Source: Dioscorea cayenensis subsp. rotundata (lineage: Eukaryota; Streptophyta; Magnoliopsida; Dioscoreales; Dioscoreaceae). Taken from it: a stretch of DNA of 64,000 nucleotides. The position numbers and the translations under genes are program-made. Positions 10,884 to 22,071 of this stretch are shown here, one piece after another (the stretch's first letter is position 1; every line of letters starts with the position of its first letter). The notes under the pieces were generated by a model. That model worked only from the letters and a program-made list of their open reading frames with translations, was not told where the DNA came from and searched no databases. The stretch spans positions 19,325,257 through 19,389,256 of the forward strand of contig NC_052476.1 of the NCBI RefSeq assembly GCF_009730915.1. The letters run 5' to 3'.

Positions 10884-11640
10884 AAATCCATATTTTATAT
10901 TACATTATTAAATATAAGTATGCAATGTAGTAGTGTTCGTAAATGACTTGTAAGTTTATCTTCAAAATAAACAAACATGTGTAGCTATATATGTTTGCAA
11001 ATATACTTTGTTTGATGATTTGAATTTCAATAATTGTTAATAGTATTTATCATTAAACATTTTCATCTCAAAAAGAATAATTAATTAACTAAGAATATTA
11101 ACAAATTTGTTATCAGATTAAATAAGAATTAATGACAATAGTTGATTAAAAAATTGAGAAATGGGTGATTATTTCAAGTATAGTAATTAGATAACTAATT
11201 ATGCTTGTTTACAAAATAAACAAATACGAAGTAAATTACATCTGTATAAACATTTTTAAAATATACTTAAAATTTGTTTTTGATGAACTTCATAAATTCT
11301 ATATATATTCATATATGAATTCAACGCAAATGTTATTTGATAGTTAAATAAAAAAAAAAAAATCATCAGCTCTCATTAAAATTTTAGAGATTTTTAATGT
11401 TTCATCACTTCAATTTAATCTAGAGATCAGGCTGCTTAATTAATTATTTATAAAAAATTATTAATTTATGAAACGAGCAAACATATATTTATTTATGATC
11501 ATGTTTTTAAATTAATTATTCATGAATTATCCATAAATATATTTATCTATATATTCATTAGATTTTTCATCTTATTTGAAAATTCAAATTAAAGACTTGA
11601 GTGTTTTCGAAGATAACACGCAAGTGACGCAACTAATCAA

Positions 11641-11717
<77 letters not shown>

Positions 11718-11718
<1 letters not shown>

Positions 11719-11982
11719 CTTAAAGCAATTTGATTGGTTCTTCACTTGAATTGATAATCTGAAATTATTGTCTTTAATTAGGCTGAAAAAAATTAACTCA
11801 TTTGCTTTTTAAACTTTTACCAATGAATTTTATTCCACTTATATATATATATATATGTGTGTGTGTATGAACATAAACTTAAGCAATTTTATAGGTTCTT
11901 GACTTGAATTGATAATCTTGAAATTATTGTCTTTAATTAGGGTGAAAAAAATTAGCTCATTTTGCTTTTAAACTTTTACCAA

Positions 11983-12049
<67 letters not shown>

Positions 12050-12165
12050 ATAAACTTAAAGCAATTTGATTGGTTCTTGACTTGAATTGATAATCTTGAA
12101 ATTATTGTCTTTAATTAGGTGAAAATTATCTCATTTGCTTTAAACTTTTACTAATGAATTTTATT
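11718..12165. repeat. Three tandem copies of a 115-130 bp unit
   Basis: Copies start near 11720, 11875 and 12055, each containing GATAATCTTGAAATTATTG or a close variant and separated by (TA)n. The matching place in the GLP-3 unit (38470-38590) has one copy. Confidence 0.8.
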
Positions 12166-12489
12166 CCTCTCATTTCTACTGTTTTATTAGAGTTAATGTA
12201 AATACATTAATTCGAAATTTATAAAAATAATATATATACCTAAGGTTATAGACCATTTCATGTAAATCTCATGCTGTAATTATTTTTTGAATTCGGTCAT
12301 AGTGAATAAGTTCTTAAAATATATAAGAATTGTATTTTATTAGATTTTTGAAACTTATATAATAAATTTAATGCAATAAGTCTTTTAACTTTCTGAGATT
12401 TCGTCCTATTCACTATGATCAGTTAATGAATTGTTAAAAGCCATGAATGCTGACTTCACATGATGAATGTTTGGAAGATCATGTATTTC

Positions 12490-12866
12490 AGGGAAAAGTA
12501 GGGGAAGTGGGGGGAAGTGATTTGACTTCTCTCACTTTTGGTGTTCATTTGTGTTGAAGTGGGGGAAGTGCCAGTGGCACTTCCCCCACTTCCGACTAAA
12601 GTGAATTTTGAACTTAGCACGCTTTAGTATTTTTTTTTACTGAAGTGGAGAGAAGTGAGTCAATCTATAAAAACTAACTTCTTTTCACTTCTAAAGTCTT
12701 TTTTGAACTCATAAAACTTCATCCAACACCTAAATCTTTCAGTTCTATTCTCACTTTCTGACAAATGAACATCAGAAGTCCTGAAAGTGATATCACTTCT
12801 CCCACTTCAGGGAGTGGCACTTCTAGCACTTCCTGACTTATCCTCACTTACGGTGAAATGAACGCC
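12490..12866. mobile_element. MITE-like foldback block
   Basis: The words GGTGTTCATTT (near 12540) and its inverted form AAATGAACGCCCC (ending 12866) suggest terminal inverted repeats. The block is full of GAAGTG/CACTTC words and contains a perfect 17-bp-arm palindrome with one central base at 12557-12591. It is absent from the matching GLP-3 flank. I could not settle the exact ends or the target duplication. Confidence 0.5.
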
Positions 12867-13481
12867 CCATAATTAACTAATGATGGTTAAGATATTGGTT
12901 ATATATAGTTAATAATTTTCTTAGACTTAATTCAAGTTTCATAAACTCATGGATTAATTCAGGAAAAGAGATTTTTAAAGAGAAATGATCAATAGTGCAA
13001 AGTGCATGTCTTTAAGATCTCTATTATGTTAAATTACATTTTATGAAAAGATTAACTATATAAATTACTAAAGAAGTTTTTCAATTTTTAAAGTGATTTT
13101 AATAATTATTATTTAACTTAATCATGACAAATACTAAGTAGTGAAAAATATTTAGATGTATATTAATCAATGTTAAATTAAATGAGTTAGTTTGGGATTA
13201 AATAAATCTCTAGTTTAATGTAATTCCGGATCCCGCCAAGCAAGCACGTCTTTAAAAAAACAATATTAAAAAAATTAAAATAAAAGGTGATTTAATATTG
13301 TGGAAATTGCTAAGAACACCCTCAAAATTTGCAATATGCACAGATTCTCCCCCTAAATTTGGCTATCCATAAAAACCCCTTCTTTTTGAATACAATGATT
13401 TTTTAAACCCCCCAAACATCTAACAGTGATTAATAGAGTTAATTTGGAATTTTTTGGACGAAATTGTCCCTTGCGTGGGAA

Positions 13482-16400
13482 TAGAGTTGCAAGATGGGCC
13501 GGCCCAACCCGGCACGGCCCGGGCACTGCGGCCCTGACCCGAGCATGACGTGCTCGGGCCGGCCCGCCCGGCTTCAATCGTCTGCGGGCCGGCACGGCCC
13601 ACCGTCATGAGGGGTCAGCCCGACCAGGTGACGCCCTAGCCACTGGGCTGGGCCGGGACAGTGCCCACCTTTTTATTTTAAATTATAAATTCTTTAAAAA
13701 TATTGTAAAAATTTGTAAAAAAATTATATAAAAATACTTTAAAAAAATACTAAAAAAATTAAGGAAATTTTTTTAAGAAAAAAATCTAAATATCATAAAA
13801 ATATAAGTTTCTTGATTGTAAAAAAATGTACAACACATAAAGACTATAGAAAAAAATAATTAAAAAAATATGCAAAAAAATTTAAATTTACATGAATACA
13901 AAAAAAGACAATTTTTTTAAAAATTTAACATAATATTAGAAAAATAAATTACATTGAAAAAATAGAGATAAACTAAAAATAAATTACAAATAGATATAGG
14001 AAAAAAATTGCCATTTATTTAAAAACTATGAAAACAACTTAGAAAATTACAAACTTCGAAACAATTTAGAAAATGACAAACTTCGAAAACAATTTAGAAA
14101 ATTACAAACTTCAAACTTCATTTGATTAATCTATTTCTTCATCAACACGGGTTGAAGTTGAACGCTCGGATGGTGTAAGGCCCTCTCCGGTATCACTACC
14201 TTCTTCATGTATTTGTTGTTCTTGTAACCTATCTTCTGCTTCTAACCAATCCTTCAGACATATGCACATTTGCACTGTTTCTTGGTTCATGCGGCTCCTC
14301 TTATCATCGAGTACCCTTTTTCCTGCACTAAAACAAGACTCCGACGCTACTGTAGACATCGGTGGAGTTAGTAGATCACGTGCCATGGCGGCTAGCACGG
14401 GATAGTTATGTTCTTGTTGTTTCCACCACGAGAAAATATTAAAGTTATTAATTTCTTCGGTAGTAAGAAAATCATTAAAATTATTATTTAAAAAAAGATT
14501 TAATTCATGCAAAGAACTAGTGCTAGAAGAAGAAGAAGAAGCACTTGTAGATTTTCTTCTAATCATATTTATAAGATCGGCCGGAGATTTAGTTTTGGAA
14601 AGTGAAGAAGAATTTTCAAAATCTCCGGCAAAAGTAGAAGCTTGTCGATTTCCATATGTATGGTTATATTCATTATACATATCATGAAGCAAAGAGCGAT
14701 ATTCATCTTTGAAAATTGAATGATCAAGTCCCATGTTTTCATCATAAGAATCAAGCATACAAAAAGTACCATCAATTTTAAAACGGGGATCAAGAAACAT
14801 AGATAAAACGGGAAGAGGGTTGATTTTTGCAAAATATTTTTTAAATTTTAATTCCATAGGAGCAACAATGGGAGCAAAATTAGGATCACATCTATATTTT
14901 GCAAAAATTTCACTAATGTAATATAAATGAGAAATAGTCATAAAAGTAGTAGGATAATAAATACCGGAAAAAAAATTAGTTGCGGAATTAAAAATTTCCA
15001 AAAACTCCTTTATCATATAGCAAACTTCCCAATCATAATTAGTAATTCCAAGGTCGGGAAAAAACTCACGGCAATACATTGTAAGAATATCTTTGTAATC
15101 ATAAGCACAATTCAACATATTATACGTTGAATTCCACCTATGAGGAACATCGGAAATAAATTTTTTATATTTTTTCCCCATTTGCCTACAAAATCTTTTG
15201 AATTCATGCCTTCGTGAAGAAGCTTTTGTTGCATATAAGATAGCTCCTCTAACTTTACGAATATGAGGATCAATAATTTTTAAACCATCTCTAACACATA
15301 AATTTAATATATGGCATATACAACGAACATGAAAAAAATTTCCGGAAAACATAGGCTCTAAATGCAATTGTAACATATCAACGGCACAATTATTTGCCGA
15401 AGCATTGTCAAGAGTGATTGAAAATACAAATTTCTCAATTTTGTACTCATTAATAGTACGCATGATGTAACCGGCAATATTACATGTGGTATGTTGGTAT
15501 TCTAACTCAATAAAACTCAAAATGCGTTTTTGCAAAGTCCAATTATTATCAATATAATGAACGGTAACACAAAGATAATCGGAATTATTTTGAGAAGACC
15601 AAATATCGGAAGTAAGAGAAATTTTTAAATAAACCTTTAGACATTTTCGAAATTAATTTTTTTCTTTATATTCTTCATAAATAATAAGACAATACTTTCT
15701 CATAGTAGTCCTTGAAACAGATTTAAAAATTCGGATTAAAACCCTTAACTTGCATTTTTATAAATGCGAGATTTTCAACAAGATAAAAAGGTTGTTCATT
15801 TTGAACAATAAATTTTACAATCCATTTTCTTGCATTTTCATTGGAAAAAACAAAAGTTCCAATACTTGAATTTGCAAAACTAATTTGTGTTTGGGAAGGA
15901 TCATTTTGATTAGTAGTATGTTTGTCGGCATGCCTTTTCAAATGACCCGTTCCACCCGAAGTTTGACAAGAAAAAAATCTTTTTGCATTTTTTTACAAAT
16001 GGCACGAGTCCCTTTGTTTGGAATTTCAACAATATTATAAAAATTGCCATACACCGAAGTTCTTTTTCTTGTGCTTGTTTGAGGCTTGTTACTAGATGCT
16101 CCCATATTAGGGGATTCAGATGTGAGCTCGAAGCTCGAAAGTTGTGAATCATCAAAATTTTTCGAGTTGTTTTTCATTAAAAATGGTGTATCGAAAGGAA
16201 AAATTGGGAGAGCCGCCATTATAAAAAAATAAAAAAGGGTTTAGGGTTACCTCAACCTTGATGATGTAAATTTAATTCGTGGATTTCTTGAAAAATTCGA
16301 ATTGATGAATTGATGAAAAAGGTGGGGAAATTGCGGATTGATGAAACACTTGAGCCGAATTTGACAAACTTCAAATCTTGAACTTGAAGAGATTGAGAAC

Positions 16401-16837
16401 TAAGAGAGCTTGGAGACTTTAATGATTGAGAGATTAGAACAAGAATGAGTAATTTGGTGTGGAGAAATATGTAAGTGTTTGAGGGTATTTATAGGTTTTT
16501 TTAAAAATCTTCTAATTCCCAAAAATACCCTTGTGAACTAGCCGCTTTATTGTTGGTAAAAAAAGGGTAAAAAAAGTAATTACATTTTAAAAGTCTAAAA
16601 TAGCCTTAAAAAAACTAGCCGCTTTTATAGTTGTTAGAGGGGCTACAATAGTCATTTTTCCAATATTTAAAATTAATTAAGAAAAATAAAATTGGCTGCA
16701 GCCGTCGGCCCAGAACCCTGTAACGTGTGGCGGAGTCGTGTCTGGTCGGGCCCGCGTGCTCGGGCCAGCAGGGCATGGCATGGCACGGTACTGTAGCTCA
16801 TCGTGCCAGGCCAGGCACGACCCAGTTTGCACCTCTA
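13482..16837 (-). mobile_element. Near full-length Ac-like hAT transposon
   Basis: The left end TAGAGTTGCAAGATGGGCC and the inverted right end TAGAGGTGCAAACTGGG fit Ac-type hAT termini. Flanking 8-mers CGTGGGAA (13474-13481) and CATGGGAA (16838-16845) form a target duplication with one mismatch. GC-rich subterminal zones (13490-13660 and 16690-16830) repeat GGGCC, GGCACGG and CTCGGGCC words, which in hAT elements serve as transposase binding sites. It encodes one transposase on the minus strand. It lies inside the Mutator-like element, so it is the younger of the two. Confidence 0.9.
14126..16219 (-). pseudogene. hAT transposase (BED finger, hATC domain), frameshifted
   Basis: The start is the ATG at 16219 (MAALPIFPFD). 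The first part holds a BED-type zinc finger (VYGNFYNIVEIPNKGTRAIC), broken in two homopolymer runs around 15970-15995. A middle segment at 15723-15947 contains KRHADKHT, the finger's histidine part. The largest intact frame, 14126-15535 (469 aa), has the RNase-H-like core with LDNASANN and ends in the hATC dimerisation region (TVASESCFSAGKRVLDDKRS, then CLKDW). Another three single-base shifts lie between about 15620 and 15725, near the first catalytic Asp (TSDIWSS). All five breaks are one extra base in an A or T run; I see no other stop. Total span is about 700 codons, normal for the family. It could be a young pseudogene, or an intact gene with homopolymer sequencing errors. Confidence 0.88.
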
Positions 16838-16890
16838 CATGGGAAGTTGTGGCAAGTGTGACAGGGTTTGACTATAATGCCCTTGGGTGC

Positions 16891-17150
16891 AATGAGTTTC
16901 TATTTAAAAATGAGGCTTCTATTTAAAATATGAGGTATGAGGTTCTGTTTAAAAAATGAGTTTCCTGTTTAAAAAATGAGTTTTCTATTTAAAAAAAAAT
17001 GAGTTTTTTGTTTAAAGAAATGAGTTTTCTGTTTAAGAAATGAGTTTTCTGTTTAAAAAAATGAGGTCTCTGTTTAAGAAATGAGTTTTCTGTTTAAAAA
17101 TGAGGTTTTTGTTTAAAAAAATGAGGTCTCTGTTTAAGAAATGAGTTTTT
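16891..17150. repeat. Minisatellite, unit near TGAGTTTTCTGTTTAAGAAA
   Basis: About 12 imperfect copies of an 18-22 base unit. Further arrays of the same unit lie at 17790-17867 and 18055-18265, so the arrays bracket the gene-like segment of the Mutator-like element. Confidence 0.9.
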
Positions 17151-17330
17151 TGGGGTGTATTTATCACCCCCAAAATCTCTTTATTGCAGTTGGGCTGGGC
17201 CAGTGAGACAAAGCATGCGGCTCACAATCATAGTTACGTTGTATGAAAAATGGGATTTCGAACCCTAGAATTTTGATCTCCACCTCGATCTAGATCTCGA
17301 TCTTGCCAGAGAAAAAGGTGCAACCTTTCG

Positions 17331-17793
17331 ATGCCTTCGCTCGACGACGAGGAGCGTGCGGTCTTCCCCGAGGTCGACGACGAAGAAGATGAAAGAGATG
17401 AGGTCGACAACAGGGAAGACGAAGATGGCGAGATCGAACCCTCATTGGCGCCGCTTCCTCCCTCCGTTCCCGTCACTGACTTAGGCACCATGGATCCAAA
17501 TCCCGGAATGATCCCTAACCCTAACCCTATTGCTATCCATGTTGCGGTCTCCGCAGTCGAGAATGGTTCCGTTCAAGTTCAGCCCGTCTTATCCGACGTC
17601 GCCACCGAAGACCTCACCACTCCGACCGCCGAGGAATTTCGCCAACCAGATCACCAACGCCGACAAAGATTTCTCCTTTAAGACCCCACATGAGCAGGCC
17701 ACCTTCGAGATCGCTCGCCAGATCTGGAGCTTAGCACTCAAGCGTTCGCGCGAGATCAGCGACGATAAGATACTCAATGTCCCTACTCAATGA
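17331..17793 (+). pseudogene. Captured gene fragment in Mutator-like element, family not recognised
   Basis: GC-rich coding-like DNA inside an AT-rich transposon. From the ATG at 17331 a strongly acidic N-terminus (DDEERAVFPEVDDEEDERDE) runs into a proline-rich linker. Around 17600-17640 the sensible frame changes, and the other frame continues as FANQITNADKDFSFKTPHEQ and then a helical stretch (FEIARQIWSLALKRS) to a stop at 17791-17793, where the minisatellite begins. I do not recognise the family. The sharp base-composition change at both sides and the transposon context suggest a host exon captured by the element. Expression and function are unknown. Confidence 0.5.
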
Positions 17794-18265
17794 GGTTTCT
17801 ATTTAAAAAAATGAGGTCTTTGTTTAAAAAATAAGCTCTCTGTTTAAGAAATGAGTTCTCTGTTTATATGCTTGTTTGTCTTTGTTTAACTATCGATGTT
17901 TTCGCTTTTAATTTATTGCGCTTACGTTTAAAAAGTGCTTAAATATCGTTGTTTCTATTTTAAATATGTACGAGTGGCCAAGATTAATTGGTTTTTATAT
18001 CCAGGATTAATTTATCACGTAAATATTTGTTTTTTCGCTTTAAATATTAATGTTTTTTTGTTTAAAAAATGAGTTTTATGTTTAAAAAAATGAGGTTTCC
18101 GTTTAAGAAATGAGTTTTCTGTTTAAGAAATGAGTTTTTTTGTTTAAGAAATGAGGTTTCTGTTTAAAGAAATGAGTTTTCTATTTAAGAAATGAGCTCT
18201 CTTTTTAAGAAATGAACTCTCTGTTTAAGAAATGAGTTCTCTGTTTAAAAAATGAGCTCTCTGTT
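17790..18265. repeat. Minisatellite arrays right of captured segment
   Basis: Two arrays (17790-17867 and 18055-18265) of the same TGAG...TTTAA unit as 16891-17150, separated by AT-rich DNA with GTTT/TTTAA words. Confidence 0.85.
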
Positions 18266-18455
18266 ATACAAAAAGGAATGCAAAAAAGAATGAAAAAAAT
18301 GTATGCAAAAAGGTTTAAGGGCAATGATTGAATTTCATAATGCAGGGGTAAAAAGGAAGTGAAACAATAAAGGAAGGGCTGTCTGAGGTATGCAAAACTC
18401 ATAGGGGCTGTTTGGGAAGTTTTGAAATTATCGAGGGGTAAACAGTAATTTTCCC

Positions 18456-19090
18456 TTTAATATTTACATGTTTTAATGTGTTATATATCTAATATCAAAA
18501 TTATAAATATATAATTTTTCCTTGATGGACATGAAAGATAATTTTAAATTATACGATTTTTTCACTTAGAGGAGATTTTACATTACAGGGGAAATATACA
18601 AAGTAATATTTATCCCCCTACCCCTCCCCCCTAATTGATTGACTCGTAATAATACCTACGGCTTCTCCCAATTCAACCAGGCCAAGCCTGACGGAGCAAT
18701 GCCACGTGGAGGTCCCCCCCCCCCGCTCCCGCGTTTCTCTCTCTATGGAAATGCTCTTTAATGGAACTTTAGTCAATTGATTGACTCGCAATAATACCAA
18801 CAGCTTCTCCCAATTCAACCAGGTCAAACTTGACGGAGCAATGCCGCATGGAGGTAGAAGGCCCATGCGTCGTGAACTTCTTGTCCGACTGTTGCTAAGC
18901 AGTATTAATCCAGATAAACTCTCCTCCAATATTTGTTTGCTTCTTTCTAGTTCATGTACATGCTTCTTTCTTTTTTTGTTTTAATAAATTATAATTTATT
19001 CATTTTTTTATTAAAAAAATAATTGGCTCACCAACACATGTTAAGCACAAAAAAGCAGAGAGAGGGGGGATATTAAAAAAACACTTCAAC

Positions 19091-19145
<55 letters not shown>

Positions 19146-19550
19146 TTCAATTAATTTATCTCTTCAAAGAACATATATACCTTCTCAAAGAAGAAGGAAA
19201 GATGATCGAATTTCAAGTTGTCCAACCTTGAAAAAAAAATGATCATCATAACCTAACTTTAAATATGGTGTATATAGACCAAAGCTCGAACAAAAGTTCT
19301 CCAATAAGTGGCACTTTCTCCAGCAGCACACCTGCTTCACCAAAGAAAGGTTTTACTGATGTGGTCCAAGATGAGACCTTAAAATACTAGCCCCTTGCTT
19401 TTCACAATGTAGATTGCTGAGAGGTTGAAACTCTTCTACATAAAATTACTAATTAAACTTCATCTCTTCAAAAACATTTATATGCCGAATAGTTAATTTA
19501 TATATTCAAAAGGAACACAAAGTTTCAACTTGTCCATTAATTTATATACA
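18456..19550. other. Duplicated flank resuming after the Mutator-like element
   Basis: No gene seen. The first 140 bases match 40190-40345 in the GLP-3 unit. Then come two plastid-like fragments (18632-18855), a (TA)n run (about 19097-19144) and a stretch matching 42440-42690 of the GLP-3 unit. Confidence 0.6.
18632..18855 (-). other. Duplicated plastid rpoC2-like fragments (nuclear plastid DNA)
   Basis: Two direct copies about 80 bases long, offset 141 bases (18632-18713 and 18773-18855). On the minus strand the second reads DLVELGEAVGIIASQSI, nearly the invariant peptide of the plastid RNA polymerase beta'' subunit; the first reads LVELGEAVGIITSQSI. Similarity stops right after QSI. The fragments are far too short to function. 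A nuclear RNA polymerase origin is less likely because those enzymes differ in this peptide. Confidence 0.6.
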
Positions 19551-22071
19551 ATTAACATGCCTTTTCCTATGCGTATAGAGCTGCAAGTATAAGGATCATA
19601 TTAGTAAGCGCCCTGACTATGCATACGATGCCATAAGTATACAGGTCTTGCAAGTTCTAAACTGTACTCTAAGATAGGGTAGTCAATCCCATAAGGACTT
19701 GCACTCATTGTACGAGTTGCTCTTCTATTATTTAGATGGCAAAATCGAGTGATGATTACTAAAACCCTACACTAAGAAAGCAATAAATCTAATTGACTAA
19801 GATGGCGAATCTAAGATAAAATCAAGATGAGAACATGGTACCTCGGACACAAATCTCCTTGAGACCGATCACCTTAATCCCATACGACAACATCGATTAC
19901 CTTATGATTGCATTAGAATGCTCTATGAATCCCTCTATTATGTTAACCCTAATCTAGAGAGTAAGACACTATACATGCTATCTCTAGCAGTGCACTCAAC
20001 CTCTATCTTCTATGTGTGATCTATATTGATGAGCGTACAATGTTCATATATATCATATTAATTTGTACACTCATTTGGCATGTATTAAAACTATATTATG
20101 AAATTCGATATTAAATATAGTGTGTTGTGCATTAATAGGCTTAGGGTAGCGCTTAAAGATGAGAGAGAAACAAAAAAAAGCATTTCAGACCTTAAACGAT
20201 GAAGTTGGAGCTCTCTTGGCATCATTAGGACAAGGACAACGTAAACTGGGTGGCCTACGGGCAGCTTACGGTCGTCCTTACGGCCGTAAGTCAATTTCAG
20301 AATACCTTGCGGGCATACTTGTGCCCGTAAGGGGATTCATAGTCAATTCAGAGGACTTTAGGGTAAGGTTTACGTCCGTAAGGATACCCGTAAGGACCAT
20401 CCAGAGGAACTTATGACCACAGCATACGCTTGTAATGATGGTCGCAATGAGCAGAACAATGAAGCTTACGGTTTAGCGTTTACGGTCGTAAGCTGGACCA
20501 CAACACAAACAGAAGACCTTACGGATGGGGCTTATGGCCATATAGTGTGTTGTGCATTAACAGGCTTAGGGCAGCGCTTAAAGATGAGAGAGAAAAAAAA
20601 AAAGCATTTCAGACCTTAAACGATGAAGTTGGAGCTCTCTTGGCATCCTTTAAACAACGACAACGTAAACTGGGTGGCCTACGGGCAGCTTACGGTCGTC
20701 CTTACGGCCGTAAGTCAATTCCAAAATACCTTGCGGGCATACTTGTGCTTGTAAGGGGATTCAGAGTCAATTCAGAGGACTTTAGTGCAAGGTTTACGTC
20801 CGTAAGGATACCCATAAGGACCATCCAGAGGAACTTATGACCACAGCATACACTTGTAAGGGTGGTCGCAATGAGTAGAACAATGAAGCTTACAGTTCAA
20901 CGTTTACGATCGTAAGCTGGACCACAACACAAACAGAAGACCTTACGGCCGGGGCTTATGGCCATAAGTCATCATGTAAGGCTTGCTACCATCTTTTCCA
21001 GCTACCTTACGGCTTAGCACTTACACCCATAAGAAGTTGGGTATAAATATTACTTATGAGGATTTTTAGGGTATCTTCTATTTTATTCTTCTATTTTTTG
21101 AGGGGAAGAAAAGTGACTAATCTCCAACAATTAAGGCTTAATTTGGAGAGGCATTCGGATCTACATTCAAGAGGATTGAAGATCATAGCCGTTAAGCTCA
21201 CCTTGGTGGTGTGCGTGAAAACTTCTCCGGTGATTCTTCATCCTAGGGATTGAAAAAGGGATTTTCATGGCTTTTTTTATTTTCCTCCATTCTTAATTTG
21301 TAGATGTTTGAGCATAGTTGAACTCTAGGGTTTATTTTCTTGACTTTGGCTATTGCATCTTTGATGCCTAATTGATTTATTATTTGCAATCATATCTATT
21401 TGAGTCTGATTGTGTGATTCAATGCTTGATTGCTAATGAGGCGAAAGCCCTAGCAACCATGCTTGGTATTGTTATGTGACGAGAAGAAATTCTCACCTAG
21501 CATAGACTTACTGCAATTCGAGAGGATATTTGGTATCCCTCTGGTTAGGGTATCTAGGAGACTTTGTCTCTCACAATCCTTCCAAGTTGATTGATGATAA
21601 TTTCCTTGATCATTGCAATCATGTGGAGTGGATTACAAGAGAAATCGCATTTCTGCTCTATATTCGGATTAGGCGTAATTTCTCTCTTTGGGGAGAGATT
21701 ATCTACTTAAGAGATTATCATTAGTCCACAATAAAGTTTCATAGAGTGTTAATGCGATTGTGTGGATGTCTATATCAGCTTTACATCTATTCAGTTACAC
21801 TTTGGCTGAGAAATCAGGGTTTTGTATATTTCTGGAAACCTTTCGGTTCAAATAGGATTGCATATTTAGACAACCATTGTCCTGTGCCTTATAACCCTAG
21901 GGCGGGTGCTATGCCTGGACATCACTCAATCGTTTAGGCTATTTTTTTAGTTCTAGGGTTGTTACTAGTATTCATCTCTTTCCATGTGGACTAATACTCT
22001 GCACTTACGTAGACTTTATTACGTGATCGGCATATACACTTGAGTCCCTATCAATTATGGAATCTCCCAGA
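19551..22071. mobile_element. Degenerate retroelement-derived DNA
   Basis: This block begins a roughly 10.8-kb insertion that splits sequence continuous in the GLP-3 unit (about 42690). It has no usable reading frame. The left part (19590-19720, CAAGTATAAGGATCATATTAG near ATCCCATAAGGACT) and, inverted, the right end (21990-22040) resemble the leader/LTR-type noncoding sequence of plant Ty3/gypsy elements. The middle has a tandem duplication rich in TTACGG/CCGTAA. I cannot define LTRs, so the class is tentative. Confidence 0.4.
20115..20962. repeat. 425-bp tandem duplication rich in TTACGG/CCGTAA
   Basis: Unit 1 is about 20115-20539 and unit 2 about 20540-20962, beginning ATATAGTGTGTTGTGCATTA and highly similar throughout. 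Within each, the words TTACGG, CCGTAA and the palindrome CTTACGGCCGTAAG recur many times. Confidence 0.9.

Larger units (their letters stand above)
10884..13299. other. AT-rich duplicated flank between GLP units
   Basis: No gene seen. It aligns with 36670-36930 and 38090-40210 in the GLP-3 unit. It holds two long (AT)n runs (11645-11718 and 11988-12045), a three-fold repeat (11718-12165) and a MITE-like block (about 12490-12866). Confidence 0.6.
13300..18455. mobile_element. Mutator-like element carrying gene fragment and a nested hAT
   Basis: Perfect 9-bp direct repeats TTTAATATT lie at 13291-13299 and 18456-18464, the size typical of Mutator-like elements. The left end (GTGGAAATTGCTAAGAACAC) and the inverted right end (GGGAAAATTACTGTTTACCC) are related but imperfect. 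The GLP-3 unit has the empty site at about 40180-40200. Without the nested hAT the element is about 1.8 kb. It has no MURA-type transposase. It carries a GC-rich open-frame segment (17331-17793) flanked by minisatellite arrays, the layout of a Pack-MULE. Confidence 0.82.

Noticed and set aside
13353-13608. Arg/Ala-rich minus-strand frames
   Set aside because: They fall on the GC-rich subterminal repeats of the hAT element and cross its boundary.
16891-17150. Regular repeats resembling a CRISPR array
   Set aside because: Units are directly adjacent with no unique spacers, copies are imperfect, and the genome is a plant's.
17234-17491. Serine-rich minus-strand frame
   Set aside because: Antisense shadow of the acidic captured segment; Ser codons mirror the GAY/GAR run.
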